Shown here: positions 23,288 to 32,694 of the stretch, piece after piece
Layout: each line of letters opens with the position of its first letter
Numbering within the stretch: the stretch's first letter is position 1
Assembly (NCBI GenBank): GCA_963678135.1
Contig: OY782667.1
Location: 744,001-808,000, forward strand
DNA length: 64,000 nucleotides
Direction of reading: 5' to 3'
Origin: JAHJKV01 sp963678135
GTDB taxonomy: Bacteria; Desulfobacterota; Desulfovibrionia; Desulfovibrionales; Desulfovibrionaceae
Translations under genes and position numbers: made by a program
Notes under the pieces: model-generated
Told to the model about the DNA's origin: nothing
Seen by the model: only the letters and a program-made list of their open reading frames with translations
Database searches by the model: none

Positions 23288-25288
23288 CTATATTTTTTTA
23301 CCTGAGAAGTGCTTTGTAATTTTTTCTGCAAATTGCTTTGCGGTAAAGCCATATTTTTTTGCCAGTTCACCAGCTGGTGCAGATTCTCCAAAATGATCAA
23401 TACCGTGTACCAGTCCATTCATTCCTACATATTTGTACCACATTTCAGGTCTGCCAGCTTCCACGGCTACCCTGCGTGAAACTTGGGGCAACAGCACTGA
23501 GTCTTTGTATGCCTGATCTTGGCGTTCAAATAAACTCATGGAAGGCATGGAAACGATGCGGATATTATACTCAGGCAAAAGCTCTATTGCGTCTAAGGCA
23601 AGGCTTAGTTCAGAACCAGAAGCCAAGATAATTATATCAGGTTCGTCTACTGGATCACGCAGTACATATGCTCCGCGCGGTACACCTTGACGCATATGAG
23701 GATATTTATCCATATCTAAAGTAGGCAAGCCTTGGCGAGTGAGAAACAGAAAAGCAGGACTTTGAGATTGCTTAAAAAACGCATCTAAGCATAATTTGGT
23801 TTCATTGGCTTCAGCAGGTCTTAGGTCTATGGAATTGGGAATCAAGCGTAGCGAGGAGATATGTTCTATTGGTTGGTGCGTAGGCCCATCCTCGCCAAGA
23901 TAAAACGAGTCATGCGTAAAAACATACAGATTTGGTATTTCTTGTAGAGCAGACATACGGCAAGCATTACGGCAATAATCTGAAAAAGTTAAAAAAGTTG
24001 CACCAAAAGAAATAATTCCGCCATGCAGAGCCAAACCATTCATAATCGCTGCCATGGGAAATTCACGGACTCCCACGGCAAGATTGCGCCCCTGATAGCC
24101 ATCCACAGCAAAATTACCAGTATGCTCTCTAAATCCAACAGTCACATTAGAGGGATCTAAGTCCGCAGAACCACCCATGAGCATGGGCAACTGATCCATA
24201 ATATGATTAAGACAAGTTCCCCATGCTTTTCGAGTAGCGATTTTATCCTCTGGCTTAAATTCTGGCCATTGCAGGTTCAATTCTTCTCTAGGGGTGGTCA
24301 TAGCCTGCCATAAAGCAGCAAAAGAAGTATCTTGGTCTTGTTTTTGAGCCAAAGCAGCGTGCCATTCTTGGGCTTGTTGTTTTAAGCTGTCTTGACGAGC
24401 CTGAAAATGTGTTTTGGCTTGGTCTGGGACTTGGAAAAAAGCCTCAGGCTCAAGCCCCCATTTGCTTTTGCTGGCTGCTATTTCTTCTGGAGGTAGCGGA
24501 GCACCATGCGTTTCATGATCTCCTTCGCGAGTCGCTGTGCCCTGTGCCATAATTGTATGTCCAATAATAAGAGTAGGACGTGCAGTTTCTTGCTGGGCTT
24601 GGGTAATGGCGTTTGCAATAGCAGGTTTGTCGTGTCCGTCTACTTCTATTACCTGCCAGCCAAAAGATTCAAAGGCTTTGGCATAGTCAGTGCTATCCAC
24701 ACGGCTGGTCGGACCGGCTATTTGCACTTTATTGGAATCATAAAAAGCAATGAGTTTGCCCAGTTTCCAGCGTCCGGCTAAAATAGCTGTACCCAGTGCA
24801 ACAGGTTCCTGAATGTCTCCGTCCGAGGCAAGGACGTAAGTAAAGTGGTTTATAATATCTGAACCTAATTTTTCGCGTAAATGTGCTTCCGCAGCAGCTA
24901 AGCCAACAGACATGGCAAAACCTTGTCCAAGAGGGCCTGTAGTTACTTCCACCCCAGGCGTAAGCCCAACTTCAGGATGCCCAGGAGTGAGAGAACCCAG
25001 CTGCCTGAAATTTTTGATCTCTTCTATAGACAAAAAACCCTGCAAATGCAGCAGGGCATAGAGTAGCATGGATTCATGCCCGGCCGAGAGAACAAAGCGG
25101 TCACGGTTAAACCAGTTTGGGTCGTTTGGGTCATATTGCAAAAAATCTTTGAATAAAGTGCTTGCAAAATCGCAGGAAGACATAGCTCCGCCTGGATGCC
25201 CTGAATTCGCCTTTCTTGTGGCATCCATGACCAGAGCTTTAATGGTATTAACGACTAATTGGTCTTTTTGTACACTGTCTGCTGACAT
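23288..25288 (-). CDS. tkt: Transketolase
   Basis: The protein has 666 residues, full length. The TPP-binding core GDGDIQEP variant appears as ASDGDIQEPVALGTA. N-terminal GHPGGAMSS, the pyrimidine-domain HDSFYLGEDGPTHQPIEH and a C-terminal domain are all present. It transfers two-carbon ketol units between sugar phosphates. GGGAG precedes the ATG. It is transcribed with glpX downstream and rpiB 50 bp upstream. Confidence 0.96.
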   Translation of the reverse strand: MSADSVQKDQLVVNTIKALVMDATRKANSGHPGGAMSSCDFASTLFKDFLQYDPNDPNWFNRDRFVLSAGHESMLLYALLHLQGFLSIEEIKNFRQLGSLTPGHPEVGLTPGVEVTTGPLGQGFAMSVGLAAAEAHLREKLGSDIINHFTYVLASDGDIQEPVALGTAILAGRWKLGKLIAFYDSNKVQIAGPTSRVDSTDYAKAFESFGWQVIEVDGHDKPAIANAITQAQQETARPTLIIGHTIMAQGTATREGDHETHGAPLPPEEIAASKSKWGLEPEAFFQVPDQAKTHFQARQDSLKQQAQEWHAALAQKQDQDTSFAALWQAMTTPREELNLQWPEFKPEDKIATRKAWGTCLNHIMDQLPMLMGGSADLDPSNVTVGFREHTGNFAVDGYQGRNLAVGVREFPMAAIMNGLALHGGIISFGATFLTFSDYCRNACRMSALQEIPNLYVFTHDSFYLGEDGPTHQPIEHISSLRLIPNSIDLRPAEANETKLCLDAFFKQSQSPAFLFLTRQGLPTLDMDKYPHMRQGVPRGAYVLRDPVDEPDIIILASGSELSLALDAIELLPEYNIRIVSMPSMSLFERQDQAYKDSVLLPQVSRRVAVEAGRPEMWYKYVGMNGLVHGIDHFGESAPAGELAKKYGFTAKQFAEKITKHFSGKKI

Positions 25289-25338
25289 TTATTTTCTCCC
25301 TTTGCGGATTGCTTTATACTCAAATTTTGCTTTTTTTC

Positions 25339-25767
25339 TTATTCAAAAAGGCTAATACGCCTCAAATGCCGTTCTCCCTCAAAATCTGTACTCAGAAAGG
25401 CCGTAACTATTTCCTCTGCCAAGCCGAGGCCAATAACGCGTTCACCAAGGCACAGAATATTAGCATTATTATGAGCGCGTGCCATGCGTGCCATATATGT
25501 ATTAGTACACACAGCAGCACGAATGCCTTGTATTTTTCCAGCTGCCATGGACATGCCAAGACCAGTTCCGCAGATAAGAATCCCAAGGCTGTTTGTATTT
25601 TCTAAAACAGCCTGAGCCACGGCATGGGCAAAAATCGGATAGTCGCATGAGGCGCTGTCATGGGTACCAAGGTCTTCATATTCAAGAGCATTGCGCTTCA
25701 GTTGCTGGATAATGCTTGTTTTAAGCACAAAACCACCGTGATCCGAGCCAATATAAATTTTTTGCAT
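25339..25767 (-). CDS. rpiB: Ribose-5-phosphate isomerase B
   Basis: The protein has 142 residues from MQKIYIGSDHGG. Catalytic Cys is in ILICGTGLGMSM, with DYPIFA and ARAHNNANILCLG also conserved. It interconverts ribose-5-phosphate and ribulose-5-phosphate. The frame opens 20 codons earlier, but that part overlaps the previous gene and is not conserved. It lies 10 bp after the coiled-coil gene and feeds into the tkt-glpX operon. Confidence 0.92.
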   Translation of the reverse strand: MQKIYIGSDHGGFVLKTSIIQQLKRNALEYEDLGTHDSASCDYPIFAHAVAQAVLENTNSLGILICGTGLGMSMAAGKIQGIRAAVCTNTYMARMARAHNNANILCLGERVIGLGLAEEIVTAFLSTDFEGERHLRRISLFE

Positions 25768-25777
25768 ACTCACTGTC

Positions 25778-26164
25778 TTATTCTTCCATTTTTTTATCAG
25801 CAGATTGCTCGTCAAATTGTTCATCAATAGGTGCTGTTCCTTGGCGATTTCTGAGCATATTTACTCGCTGTATGCGCTGTGCTTCAAGTTCGTTTTCCAA
25901 GGTGTGAATTTCATCTTTTAAGAAAGAAATTTGTTTCAGGCATATTTCTTTTTCACTGCTTTGAGCTTCTTCATTTTCAACTGCTTTTCCAAGATTGGTG
26001 TATTCTTCCTGCAAACGCTTCACAAGGCGGGAAATCATAAATTGCTTATACAAAGAACTGCCAAGCCACGTCATTTCTGAAAGCCAAACTGAAATTCCAA
26101 GGCGTAAGGATTCTAGTACACCCAATTCAGAGCTTGAATTTTTTGTATTATGCGCTGTACTCAT
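25778..26164 (-). CDS. Coiled-coil protein, unknown
   Basis: The protein has 128 residues, cytoplasmic, with a heptad-rich coiled coil at about 47-105 (QEEYTNLGKAVENEE..., FLKDEIHTLENELEAQR). The tail is acidic. No family was recognised. The start overlaps the stop of the upstream lipoprotein gene by 4 bp, so it belongs to the TPR-lipoprotein operon. The short spacing to rpiB makes read-through likely. Confidence 0.7.
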   Translation of the reverse strand: MSTAHNTKNSSSELGVLESLRLGISVWLSEMTWLGSSLYKQFMISRLVKRLQEEYTNLGKAVENEEAQSSEKEICLKQISFLKDEIHTLENELEAQRIQRVNMLRNRQGTAPIDEQFDEQSADKKMEE

Positions 26165-27018
26165 GGTTTTTCCGGTATTTGGAGTGATTGATTTGCGTCC
26201 AGAGAGTCTAAAGAGAGCATCTTCGTATGCTCAGGAAGTTTTAGCTGTAAAGCCTTTGCTTGCCAAGGCTCAAGTGTAAGCTCTCTGGCCTTAATACGCA
26301 AGATACCCGAGGAGCTTGGAGGAACATAAATATCCAGTCTGCTCGCTTGAAATACGCCGTTTTTCGGGCTTTTTTCATAATGAGAAAAATTTATGCGCCA
26401 GCACTTTTTTCCATTTTGAATACCAGAAGTCAGTGTTCCTTCCATGAACAAAGGTCGATTTTGAAAATCAAGCTGCAAACGGCTAACCGCCCCTTGTGCA
26501 AAAGAAAAGACCCAGCCTTCATTTGTTACATAGGCCGTATCAAAGCTATGGCTTATCAAAGGACTAAAATCATTGATCAGCAAAGAGGCAATATCAGAAA
26601 GAGCAAGTGGCAAAGGGAGGCCGAGCTTATATGTATTTTTTGGGTCGGCACTGGTGTAGGCCTCAAGGGGGTCAAGATACAGAGCTGTTATGCCGGAACT
26701 GTTTTCTACAATAGAGCACAGTGTTCCGCTCAGATGAGACCATGCATCCATACGAAAAACAGCGCAGGCTGTATTGTGTGGAAAATTGCCCCAAAAATCC
26801 AGAAGAACACGTGCTGATTTTTTTTCTTTATACCAAGATAGGCTTGCGCTGGTACTCATTCCAAGGGCACTTACCGGAGTGCAGTACTGCTTTTTGAAAA
26901 GCTGGAAACTTTCTTGGGCACTATTTTGAAGAGGGGCAGGCGTTTGTACTGCACAGCCAGCAACACAAAATAGAGCACAAAAACTGAGTATACAACAAAA
27001 CAGGATGCGGTGCATCAT
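26161..27018 (-). CDS. Outer-membrane lipoprotein, LolB-like candidate
   Basis: The protein has 285 residues. The signal ends in the lipobox VAGC (Cys22). The mature part alternates beta strands (SASLSWYKEKKSARVLLDFWG, DPKNTYKLGLPLPLALSDIASLL), as in the LolB/LppX lipoprotein-carrier fold. The sequence match is weak, so the family call is inference. Its ATG overlaps the TPR gene stop by 4 bp. In many deltaproteobacteria a TPR protein and a LolB-like lipoprotein are paired, which supports the call. Confidence 0.6.
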   Translation of the reverse strand: MMHRILFCCILSFCALFCVAGCAVQTPAPLQNSAQESFQLFKKQYCTPVSALGMSTSASLSWYKEKKSARVLLDFWGNFPHNTACAVFRMDAWSHLSGTLCSIVENSSGITALYLDPLEAYTSADPKNTYKLGLPLPLALSDIASLLINDFSPLISHSFDTAYVTNEGWVFSFAQGAVSRLQLDFQNRPLFMEGTLTSGIQNGKKCWRINFSHYEKSPKNGVFQASRLDIYVPPSSSGILRIKARELTLEPWQAKALQLKLPEHTKMLSLDSLDANQSLQIPEKP

Positions 27019-28802
27019 AAGGCATTGAGTTTATCTTGTAAGATTTCAGCATTTTGAGGATCCAGCTCAAGAGCTTTTTTGTATCCTTTTTGAGCTGTTT
27101 TTTTGAAGTTATTTGCTACGGCAATATCTCCATAATGTTCCCAAATAATTGCATTATTTTTCAAAAGTTGGACTGCTTTTTTTATGGTACTCCATGCTTT
27201 TTCCAGCTTACCCTGCTTAAACAAGACCCAAGCCAAAGAATCTATAATAGCTGGATTTTTAGGACGATGCTGGAGTGCGGTTTCAATCAAAATTAAGGCG
27301 CGATCAAGGTCTCTGTTTTCTTCAGCTAAAGTATAGCCTATAAAATTAAGTGCTTCGACATGGTATGGATCTTGGGCAAGAATATCTTCCATGACATTCA
27401 GGGCTTGTTCTCTTTTGTCTTGTGCCTCTAATACTTCACCATAACGATACCGTAAATTAAGGTCTGTTTTATGGATGTTTATGGCATCTTCTAAAACATG
27501 CTCTGCTTGTTCATAGTGTTCATCAAGAACCAAAAGATCAATTTGTAACAAGATGAATTGTAAGTCTTCAGGGTACAATCTCAGAGCTTCTTGTAGTATT
27601 TTTTTGCCTTCTTCTTCCCTTCCAAGGTCTAAAAGAAGATGGATACGCCCAACAAGGGCTTGAGCATACAAGGGTGTTATTGGATCAATTTGATCTAAAA
27701 ATTCCAGTGCTTTTTCCGGATTTTCTTCAGCCGTATAAACAATAGCTGATTTATAAAGAAAATATTCAGGAGGAATAGGATCAAGGGTCTTTAATTTATC
27801 AAGCACGGCAGAAGCCTGAGCCGGAAACTCTTCATTCAAAAAAATCTTAGCAGCCTTTATAAGAAAAGCAGCATCCTCCGGCCCTGTTAAGGCAATTTTA
27901 AGCGCATTATCAAGATCATTGAGTTTGATATTTAAGATAATAAGGCGTGAGCATACTTCATCCGGTGCTATTTCGGTTTCAAGCAGTTTTTTATAGGCTT
28001 CAATTGCTTGTTGGAACTGAGCAGTATTTTCATAAATAAAGGCGAGATCAGCCAATGCTTCATAGTGCTTTGGGTTATTTTTAACAATTTGTTTTAATAC
28101 GTTAATAGCATCTTTTCTTTTGCCAATGCGTGAAAAGGCTTGAGCCTTTAAGAAAAGCACTTCTTCGCTTTGTTCTTTTTTGGACATTGTATTGATTTGA
28201 TCCACAACCTTTGCATATTGAGAGGCATGTACTAAAAGATCAAGCAGGCGCATTTTGACCATGGTATCTTCAGGATGAATAAGCACATATTGCTCTAAAG
28301 CCTCGGCTGCCATGGCCTTATTCCCTTTGACCAAATACGCTTGAGATAAAAGATCAAACAGTTTTTTATTTCCCTGATTTTTCTCTAGTCCTTCCTGTAT
28401 AATGCTTATTGCCGTGTCTATTTGCTGCGTATTAAAATACAGAGCAGCTTTTTCCAAATACAGCTCAGGTAAAGGAGAAACTTCTATAACATTATCCAAG
28501 GCTTGTGCAGCTTTTTCTTGTTTCCTTTTGACGTCACGGTCTTCTGCGCTCCCAGTGGCAGAAGCTGGGTTTATTGTTTGTGCAGACTGTAAAGACTGTA
28601 CAAAGTCCGTTTCTTTTTCAAGGAAAATAAGGTATTTATATGTGAGCTGTGCTTTTTCTGAAAATTCAACTTTTTGTTCAAGGTCTTGCTGGGTCATGTT
28701 TTGTTCGGTGGCAAAAGCACAATCGTTTTGGCCAAAAACAAAAAAACACAAGCTCAAAAAAGAAAGGAAATGACACAGGGGGGATACATTTTTTTTGTAC
28801 AT
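27015..28802 (-). CDS. Exported tetratricopeptide-repeat protein
   Basis: The protein has 595 residues. A signal peptide (about 1-32) is followed by at least ten TPR-type helical pairs from about residue 100 to the end (for example AIDAYKKLLETEIAPDE, ALNFIGYTLAEENRDLDRAL, KGYKKALELDPQNAEIL). TPR arrays are protein-binding scaffolds, and here it would act in the periplasm or at the outer membrane. AAGGA precedes the ATG. It is followed by the LolB-like lipoprotein and the coiled-coil gene. The HD-domain gene ends immediately upstream. Confidence 0.88.
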   Translation of the reverse strand: MYKKNVSPLCHFLSFLSLCFFVFGQNDCAFATEQNMTQQDLEQKVEFSEKAQLTYKYLIFLEKETDFVQSLQSAQTINPASATGSAEDRDVKRKQEKAAQALDNVIEVSPLPELYLEKAALYFNTQQIDTAISIIQEGLEKNQGNKKLFDLLSQAYLVKGNKAMAAEALEQYVLIHPEDTMVKMRLLDLLVHASQYAKVVDQINTMSKKEQSEEVLFLKAQAFSRIGKRKDAINVLKQIVKNNPKHYEALADLAFIYENTAQFQQAIEAYKKLLETEIAPDEVCSRLIILNIKLNDLDNALKIALTGPEDAAFLIKAAKIFLNEEFPAQASAVLDKLKTLDPIPPEYFLYKSAIVYTAEENPEKALEFLDQIDPITPLYAQALVGRIHLLLDLGREEEGKKILQEALRLYPEDLQFILLQIDLLVLDEHYEQAEHVLEDAINIHKTDLNLRYRYGEVLEAQDKREQALNVMEDILAQDPYHVEALNFIGYTLAEENRDLDRALILIETALQHRPKNPAIIDSLAWVLFKQGKLEKAWSTIKKAVQLLKNNAIIWEHYGDIAVANNFKKTAQKGYKKALELDPQNAEILQDKLNAL

Positions 28803-28805
28803 GCT

Positions 28806-29555
28806 TCATCCTTGTTGAGAAAGTTTTATAAGCTCGCGATGTATAATTTCACCAACTTGTATGCCTTGTTGTATGAGTTCCGGACCATAGTGATGCGCTA
28901 CCTCGGTGCGGAAGGTTTGAACCACGGTTTTTGCTGCTGCAATGCCTTGAGGGAAATATCCTGCGATTTCATCAAGTGGCCATGTAGTATAATCGCAAAA
29001 AAGCCACATGGTGGTAGAAAAAATATCCGGACCAAAGCGAAATTTATCTGCATCATACAGAGCTTGGCATAATAATCTGGCACTTGGATTATCATAATTG
29101 TTTGGGTCAGTTCGGTTTTCATGCACTGCAATAGCTTGAGTAATGAGGCTTATTTCTTCTTGTTTTAATGGATAGTTGCATAATATTCCTGCTACAGCCT
29201 GTGCGGAAAGCAAGGCATGACTGTCTTCTCCGCGCTGTATATCATGCAGTAAACCTGCTATTTCCGCGAGCAAAGCAAGATGACGTTTTTCTTCTGTTGT
29301 GAGGTTGGACTCTTCGGCGAGCACAATGGCCGCAGCATCTTGAGCCACTTTTTTGGAATGTTCAATGCCAAACATATACTCATCGTACAAAAAAGGCAGG
29401 CAGTCGTCCTGCAAACGAATGAGCAAAGGATTATTAAAAAATATTTCCCAAGCAAACGCTATTTCCGTGGCATGATCAAGATAAAATGTCGCTACTGGTA
29501 ATTTCTTAGCGCATTTTTTTGCAAAATTTTTAAGTTCTACAAGTTGTTCATTCAT
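28806..29555 (-). CDS. HD-domain phosphohydrolase
   Basis: The protein has 249 residues. Metal-binding motifs are EHSKKVAQDAAAIV, LLHDIQRGEDSH and a later Asp in ALYDADKFRFG. They form the H...HD...D pattern of HD hydrolases. The substrate is unknown. The ATG overlaps the end of the sigma-factor gene by 8 bp, so translation is coupled. A longer frame reading from inside the sigma gene is not supported. Confidence 0.78.
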   Translation of the reverse strand: MNEQLVELKNFAKKCAKKLPVATFYLDHATEIAFAWEIFFNNPLLIRLQDDCLPFLYDEYMFGIEHSKKVAQDAAAIVLAEESNLTTEEKRHLALLAEIAGLLHDIQRGEDSHALLSAQAVAGILCNYPLKQEEISLITQAIAVHENRTDPNNYDNPSARLLCQALYDADKFRFGPDIFSTTMWLFCDYTTWPLDEIAGYFPQGIAAAKTVVQTFRTEVAHHYGPELIQQGIQVGEIIHRELIKLSQQG

Positions 29556-30585
29556 CGTAAGAAATCCAATCTTCAGAAAAACCATCTACTCTTTTTTCAA
29601 GAAAATCACGCAATTTTTGCAGCAATTTTGCCTCTATTTGCCGAACACGCTCGCGAGTAATTCCATAACGCTCGCCTATTTCTCGCAGTGTTATCGGAGA
29701 ATCGGTGAGCAAACGTTCTTTGAGCAATACTTGCTCTTTTTCATTTAAGCTTGGTGCAATGGCTTTAAGATTTTCAAGTAAAAGCAATGAAATTTGATCT
29801 GAAGCAAGTTGTTCTTCAACTCCAGGGCCAAGTGAAGGCAAAAAGTCCAATCTACTTACTTCAGAATTTTCTCCTACAGGCAAATCAAGAGACATATCCC
29901 CTTGGGACAAGCGTTGATCCATTTCATCAATATCATCCACTGAAACATTAAGCGATTCTGATAAATCCTCAGAACTTGGGGAAAAACCTAAGGTTTGAAG
30001 ACGTTGACGTTCTTTGTTGAGGTTATAAAATAGTTTACGCTGGTTTTGCGTGGTTCCTATTTTAACCATGCGCCAATTATCCATGATATATTTCAAAATA
30101 TAGGCTTTTATCCAAAAAGACGCATAATACGAAAATTTAATGCCTTTTTCCGGATCAAATTTTTTTACAGCTTTCATAAGTCCCACATTTCCTTCTTGAA
30201 TAAGGTCAAGTGCATTTTGTACCCAGCGCCGTTGAAAATCCATGGCTATTTTGACAACTAAACGCAAGTGAGAAGAGATAAGGCGAAAGGCTGCGTCTTC
30301 ATCTTGGTGCTCTTGCACTCGTTTGGCAAGTTCATATTCTTCTTCAGGTTCAAGCAAGGGAAAAGCTGATATTTCTTTCAAATACAGCTGGAGAGGATCG
30401 CGAGTAGCAATCTCGCTGCGAGTTTTGCTAATAGTCGCAGGTAAAGATGTCCGCACGGTGTCCGGCAAATTTTTTTGATTTTTTTCTTGTGCAAAAATGG
30501 CTGGATTATTGTCTTTCAGCATGTGCAACAAACATAGTGTTTTGAGAGTAAGGGCGTAAGCCAAATCTATTCTTATTTTCTTCAC
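29548..30585 (-). CDS. rpoH: RpoH-like heat-shock sigma factor
   Basis: The protein has 345 residues. Region 1.2/2.1 begins DPLQLYLKEISAFPLL. Region 2.3-2.4 (KFSYYASFWIKAYILKYIMDNW) is followed by MVKIGTTQNQRKLFYNLNKER, the RpoH box. Region 4 ends with the HTH ITLREIGERYGITRERVRQIEAK. It directs RNA polymerase to stress promoters. The N-terminal 60 residues are longer than in most RpoH proteins. The GTG start lacks a good site, and an ATG 21 codons later is possible. It is coupled to the HD gene. Confidence 0.85.
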   Translation of the reverse strand: MKKIRIDLAYALTLKTLCLLHMLKDNNPAIFAQEKNQKNLPDTVRTSLPATISKTRSEIATRDPLQLYLKEISAFPLLEPEEEYELAKRVQEHQDEDAAFRLISSHLRLVVKIAMDFQRRWVQNALDLIQEGNVGLMKAVKKFDPEKGIKFSYYASFWIKAYILKYIMDNWRMVKIGTTQNQRKLFYNLNKERQRLQTLGFSPSSEDLSESLNVSVDDIDEMDQRLSQGDMSLDLPVGENSEVSRLDFLPSLGPGVEEQLASDQISLLLLENLKAIAPSLNEKEQVLLKERLLTDSPITLREIGERYGITRERVRQIEAKLLQKLRDFLEKRVDGFSEDWISYDE

Positions 30586-30747
30586 GAAGCGTACATGTAT
30601 CGTCTTCTTTTTTCAATACATTACTCAGGATCAAGTATCTTAAAAAAAAGATTGAAAAGACAGTAAGATAAGAAGTTTTGGAGGTTTTTTGCTAGGCAGG
30701 GAGTATTGTGCAGAGAGTATTGTAATGCCAAACTTGATGCTTGTCTC

Positions 30748-32280
30748 TTAGCTCTGGCTTCTGTCCATGGAGCGATAATTGATAGCTTCAGCCAAGTGTG
30801 CTGTGCTGAGGATTTCTTCAGCATTTAGGTCTGCGATTGTGCGTGCGATGCGAAGGATACGAGTATGGGCTCGAGCTGAAAGGCCAAGCGTTCTGACTGC
30901 ACTGCCAAGAAAACCGTGTTCTTGCTCACCAAGTTTGCAATATGTTTCTAAAGCCGTACCTGAAAGGTCTGCATTGGTATTGATATTCAGGTTTTCATAT
31001 CTTTTGTACTGTATTTCACGCGCTGCAGCAATGCGCTGACGCATACTTGCAGAGTCTGTGACGCCACGCTCAGCTTTAAGGTCTTTATAGGGAACAGCTG
31101 GAACTTCCACTTGCAGATCAATACGATCCAAAAGTGGGCCTGAAACTCGCGCGCGATAAGCACGAATAGAATTTGACGAACAGGTGCAAGCGTGGCGTTC
31201 ATCCGTAAGGTAGCCACAAGGGCAGGGGTTCATGGCAGCTATCAGCATGAAATCTGCAGGATAGGAAAGGGAAATTAAGGAACGTGAAATGGAAACCGTT
31301 CCATCCTCCAGAGGCTGGCGCAAGACTTCAAGCGCACCTTTCTTAAATTCCGGAAGTTCATCTAAAAAAAGAACGCCACGATGAGCAAGGCTGACTTCTC
31401 CTGGTTTGGGATAACTACCACCACCCACAAGTCCGACATCAGAGATAGTATGGTGCGGTGAACGAAAAGGGCGAGTGGTCATCAAAGCAGCAGAGTGTCC
31501 CAGCTCTCCGGCAACCGAGTATATTTTGGTTGCTTCCAAGGCTTCATCCAAAGTCAAGGGCGGTAGCACAGTGGGAATGCGCTGCGCTAGCATGGTTTTT
31601 CCTGAGCCCGGGGGGCCAAGAAAAAGCATATTATGCGCTCCGGCCGCTGCTATTTCAATAGCTCTTTTCGCATGTTCTTGACCTTTTACTTCAGAAAAAT
31701 CAGTAGGATATGCAGCATGGTCTGCAAAAAGTTTTGTGAGGTCTACCTGTTCTGGATCCATGGATTCTTCGCCGGTAAGCATACGGATTACTTGCCCTAA
31801 GTGTTCAGTTCCGTATACTGGAAGCCCCTCGGCCACGGCTGCTTCAGCAGCATTTTGTTTGGGAACAATAAGCCCCTTAGCTTTTTCTTCACGCGCACGA
31901 ATGGCCAAAGGCAAAACTCCTCGCACAGATTTGAGCTCACCGGTTAAGGAAAGCTCTCCGGCCATATACCAACCTTGCAAGCATTCAGGTTCAATGTATT
32001 CAGCAGCAGCCAGCAGGGCAACGGCAAGAGGTAAGTCATAGGCTGTACCTTCTTTGCGTACATCTGCCGGCGCAAGGTTTACGGTAATGCGTGAAGGAGG
32101 CATTTTGAAACCACAGTTGCGTAGTGCGGTAAAAACACGTTCCTTGGATTCGCGCACAGCTCCATCCGGCAAGCCTACCAGCGTAAATGCAGGTAAACCA
32201 GAACGGGAAAGGTCTGCCTCAAGAGTAACCTTAAAGGCATCAATACCTAAGAGCGCGGCTGAAGAAACAGTAGCGAGCAA
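30748..32280 (-). CDS. comM: YifB/ComM-type Mg-chelatase-like AAA+ ATPase
   Basis: The protein has 510 residues. An N-terminal Lon-protease-like fold (VSSAALLGIDAFKVTLEADLS) precedes an Mg-chelatase AAA+ domain with GPPGSGKTM and GVLFLDELPEFK. Zinc-type cysteines lie near AAMNPCPCGYL. ComM is a helicase that aids branch migration during integration of transformed DNA. The start is TTG at 32280 with TTGGAG 6 bases upstream, and a TTG four codons before it is also possible. It is divergent from the pyrB leader. Confidence 0.9.
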   Translation of the reverse strand: MLATVSSAALLGIDAFKVTLEADLSRSGLPAFTLVGLPDGAVRESKERVFTALRNCGFKMPPSRITVNLAPADVRKEGTAYDLPLAVALLAAAEYIEPECLQGWYMAGELSLTGELKSVRGVLPLAIRAREEKAKGLIVPKQNAAEAAVAEGLPVYGTEHLGQVIRMLTGEESMDPEQVDLTKLFADHAAYPTDFSEVKGQEHAKRAIEIAAAGAHNMLFLGPPGSGKTMLAQRIPTVLPPLTLDEALEATKIYSVAGELGHSAALMTTRPFRSPHHTISDVGLVGGGSYPKPGEVSLAHRGVLFLDELPEFKKGALEVLRQPLEDGTVSISRSLISLSYPADFMLIAAMNPCPCGYLTDERHACTCSSNSIRAYRARVSGPLLDRIDLQVEVPAVPYKDLKAERGVTDSASMRQRIAAAREIQYKRYENLNINTNADLSGTALETYCKLGEQEHGFLGSAVRTLGLSARAHTRILRIARTIADLNAEEILSTAHLAEAINYRSMDRSQS

Positions 32281-32421
32281 AATAAACTCCAAGTGTATAT
32301 GTGTTCGTTTATGAGTATAGACTGTTCTGTGCTTTGTAAAGAATAGGCAAGAACTGTTTTGATTTTTCTGAAAAGAATGCTTTCCTTCCTGAGCAAAAAC
32401 TTTTAAGATTCTATTTCAGGC

Positions 32422-32694
32422 ATGAATATGTTTGATCAAAAATTTTTTCACACAAAGCAGAGCAAACCGTGTATGAAAAAAAACATGGTTGTTTTAGGCA
32501 TTGTACAGCACAAAGCACAAGACATTACACAAAAAGTGCGTGTTATAGGCAAAAAAATCTACAAAAAAGTACAAATTGTATGCTTTAATCAATCCAAGCC
32601 GGAACTTTTGAGGGTTCCGGCTTTTTTTTTGTCCTCTACTAAAAAGCACACAGGACAAAGTACAAATGGAGGGATAAATGCAGTGGAGGCATAA
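32422..32694 (+). promoter_or_regulatory. pyrB leader with leader ORF and internal terminator
   Basis: A 90-codon frame with poor ribosome-binding signals runs through a strong intrinsic terminator (32598-32630). It ends 17 bp inside pyrB. The upstream part is A-rich with repeated Lys codons. The layout resembles the E. coli pyrBI leader (pyrL), where UTP level sets polymerase-ribosome coupling and hence read-through. That parallel is inference, and no PyrR-type anti-anti-terminator was seen. Confidence 0.4.
32598..32630 (+). terminator. Intrinsic terminator/attenuator ahead of pyrB
   Basis: A perfect 8-bp stem, GCCGGAAC / GTTCCGGC, with an 8-base loop is followed by nine T residues. No gene ends just upstream on this strand, so it must act on the pyrB leader or a small RNA. 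Confidence 0.85.
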
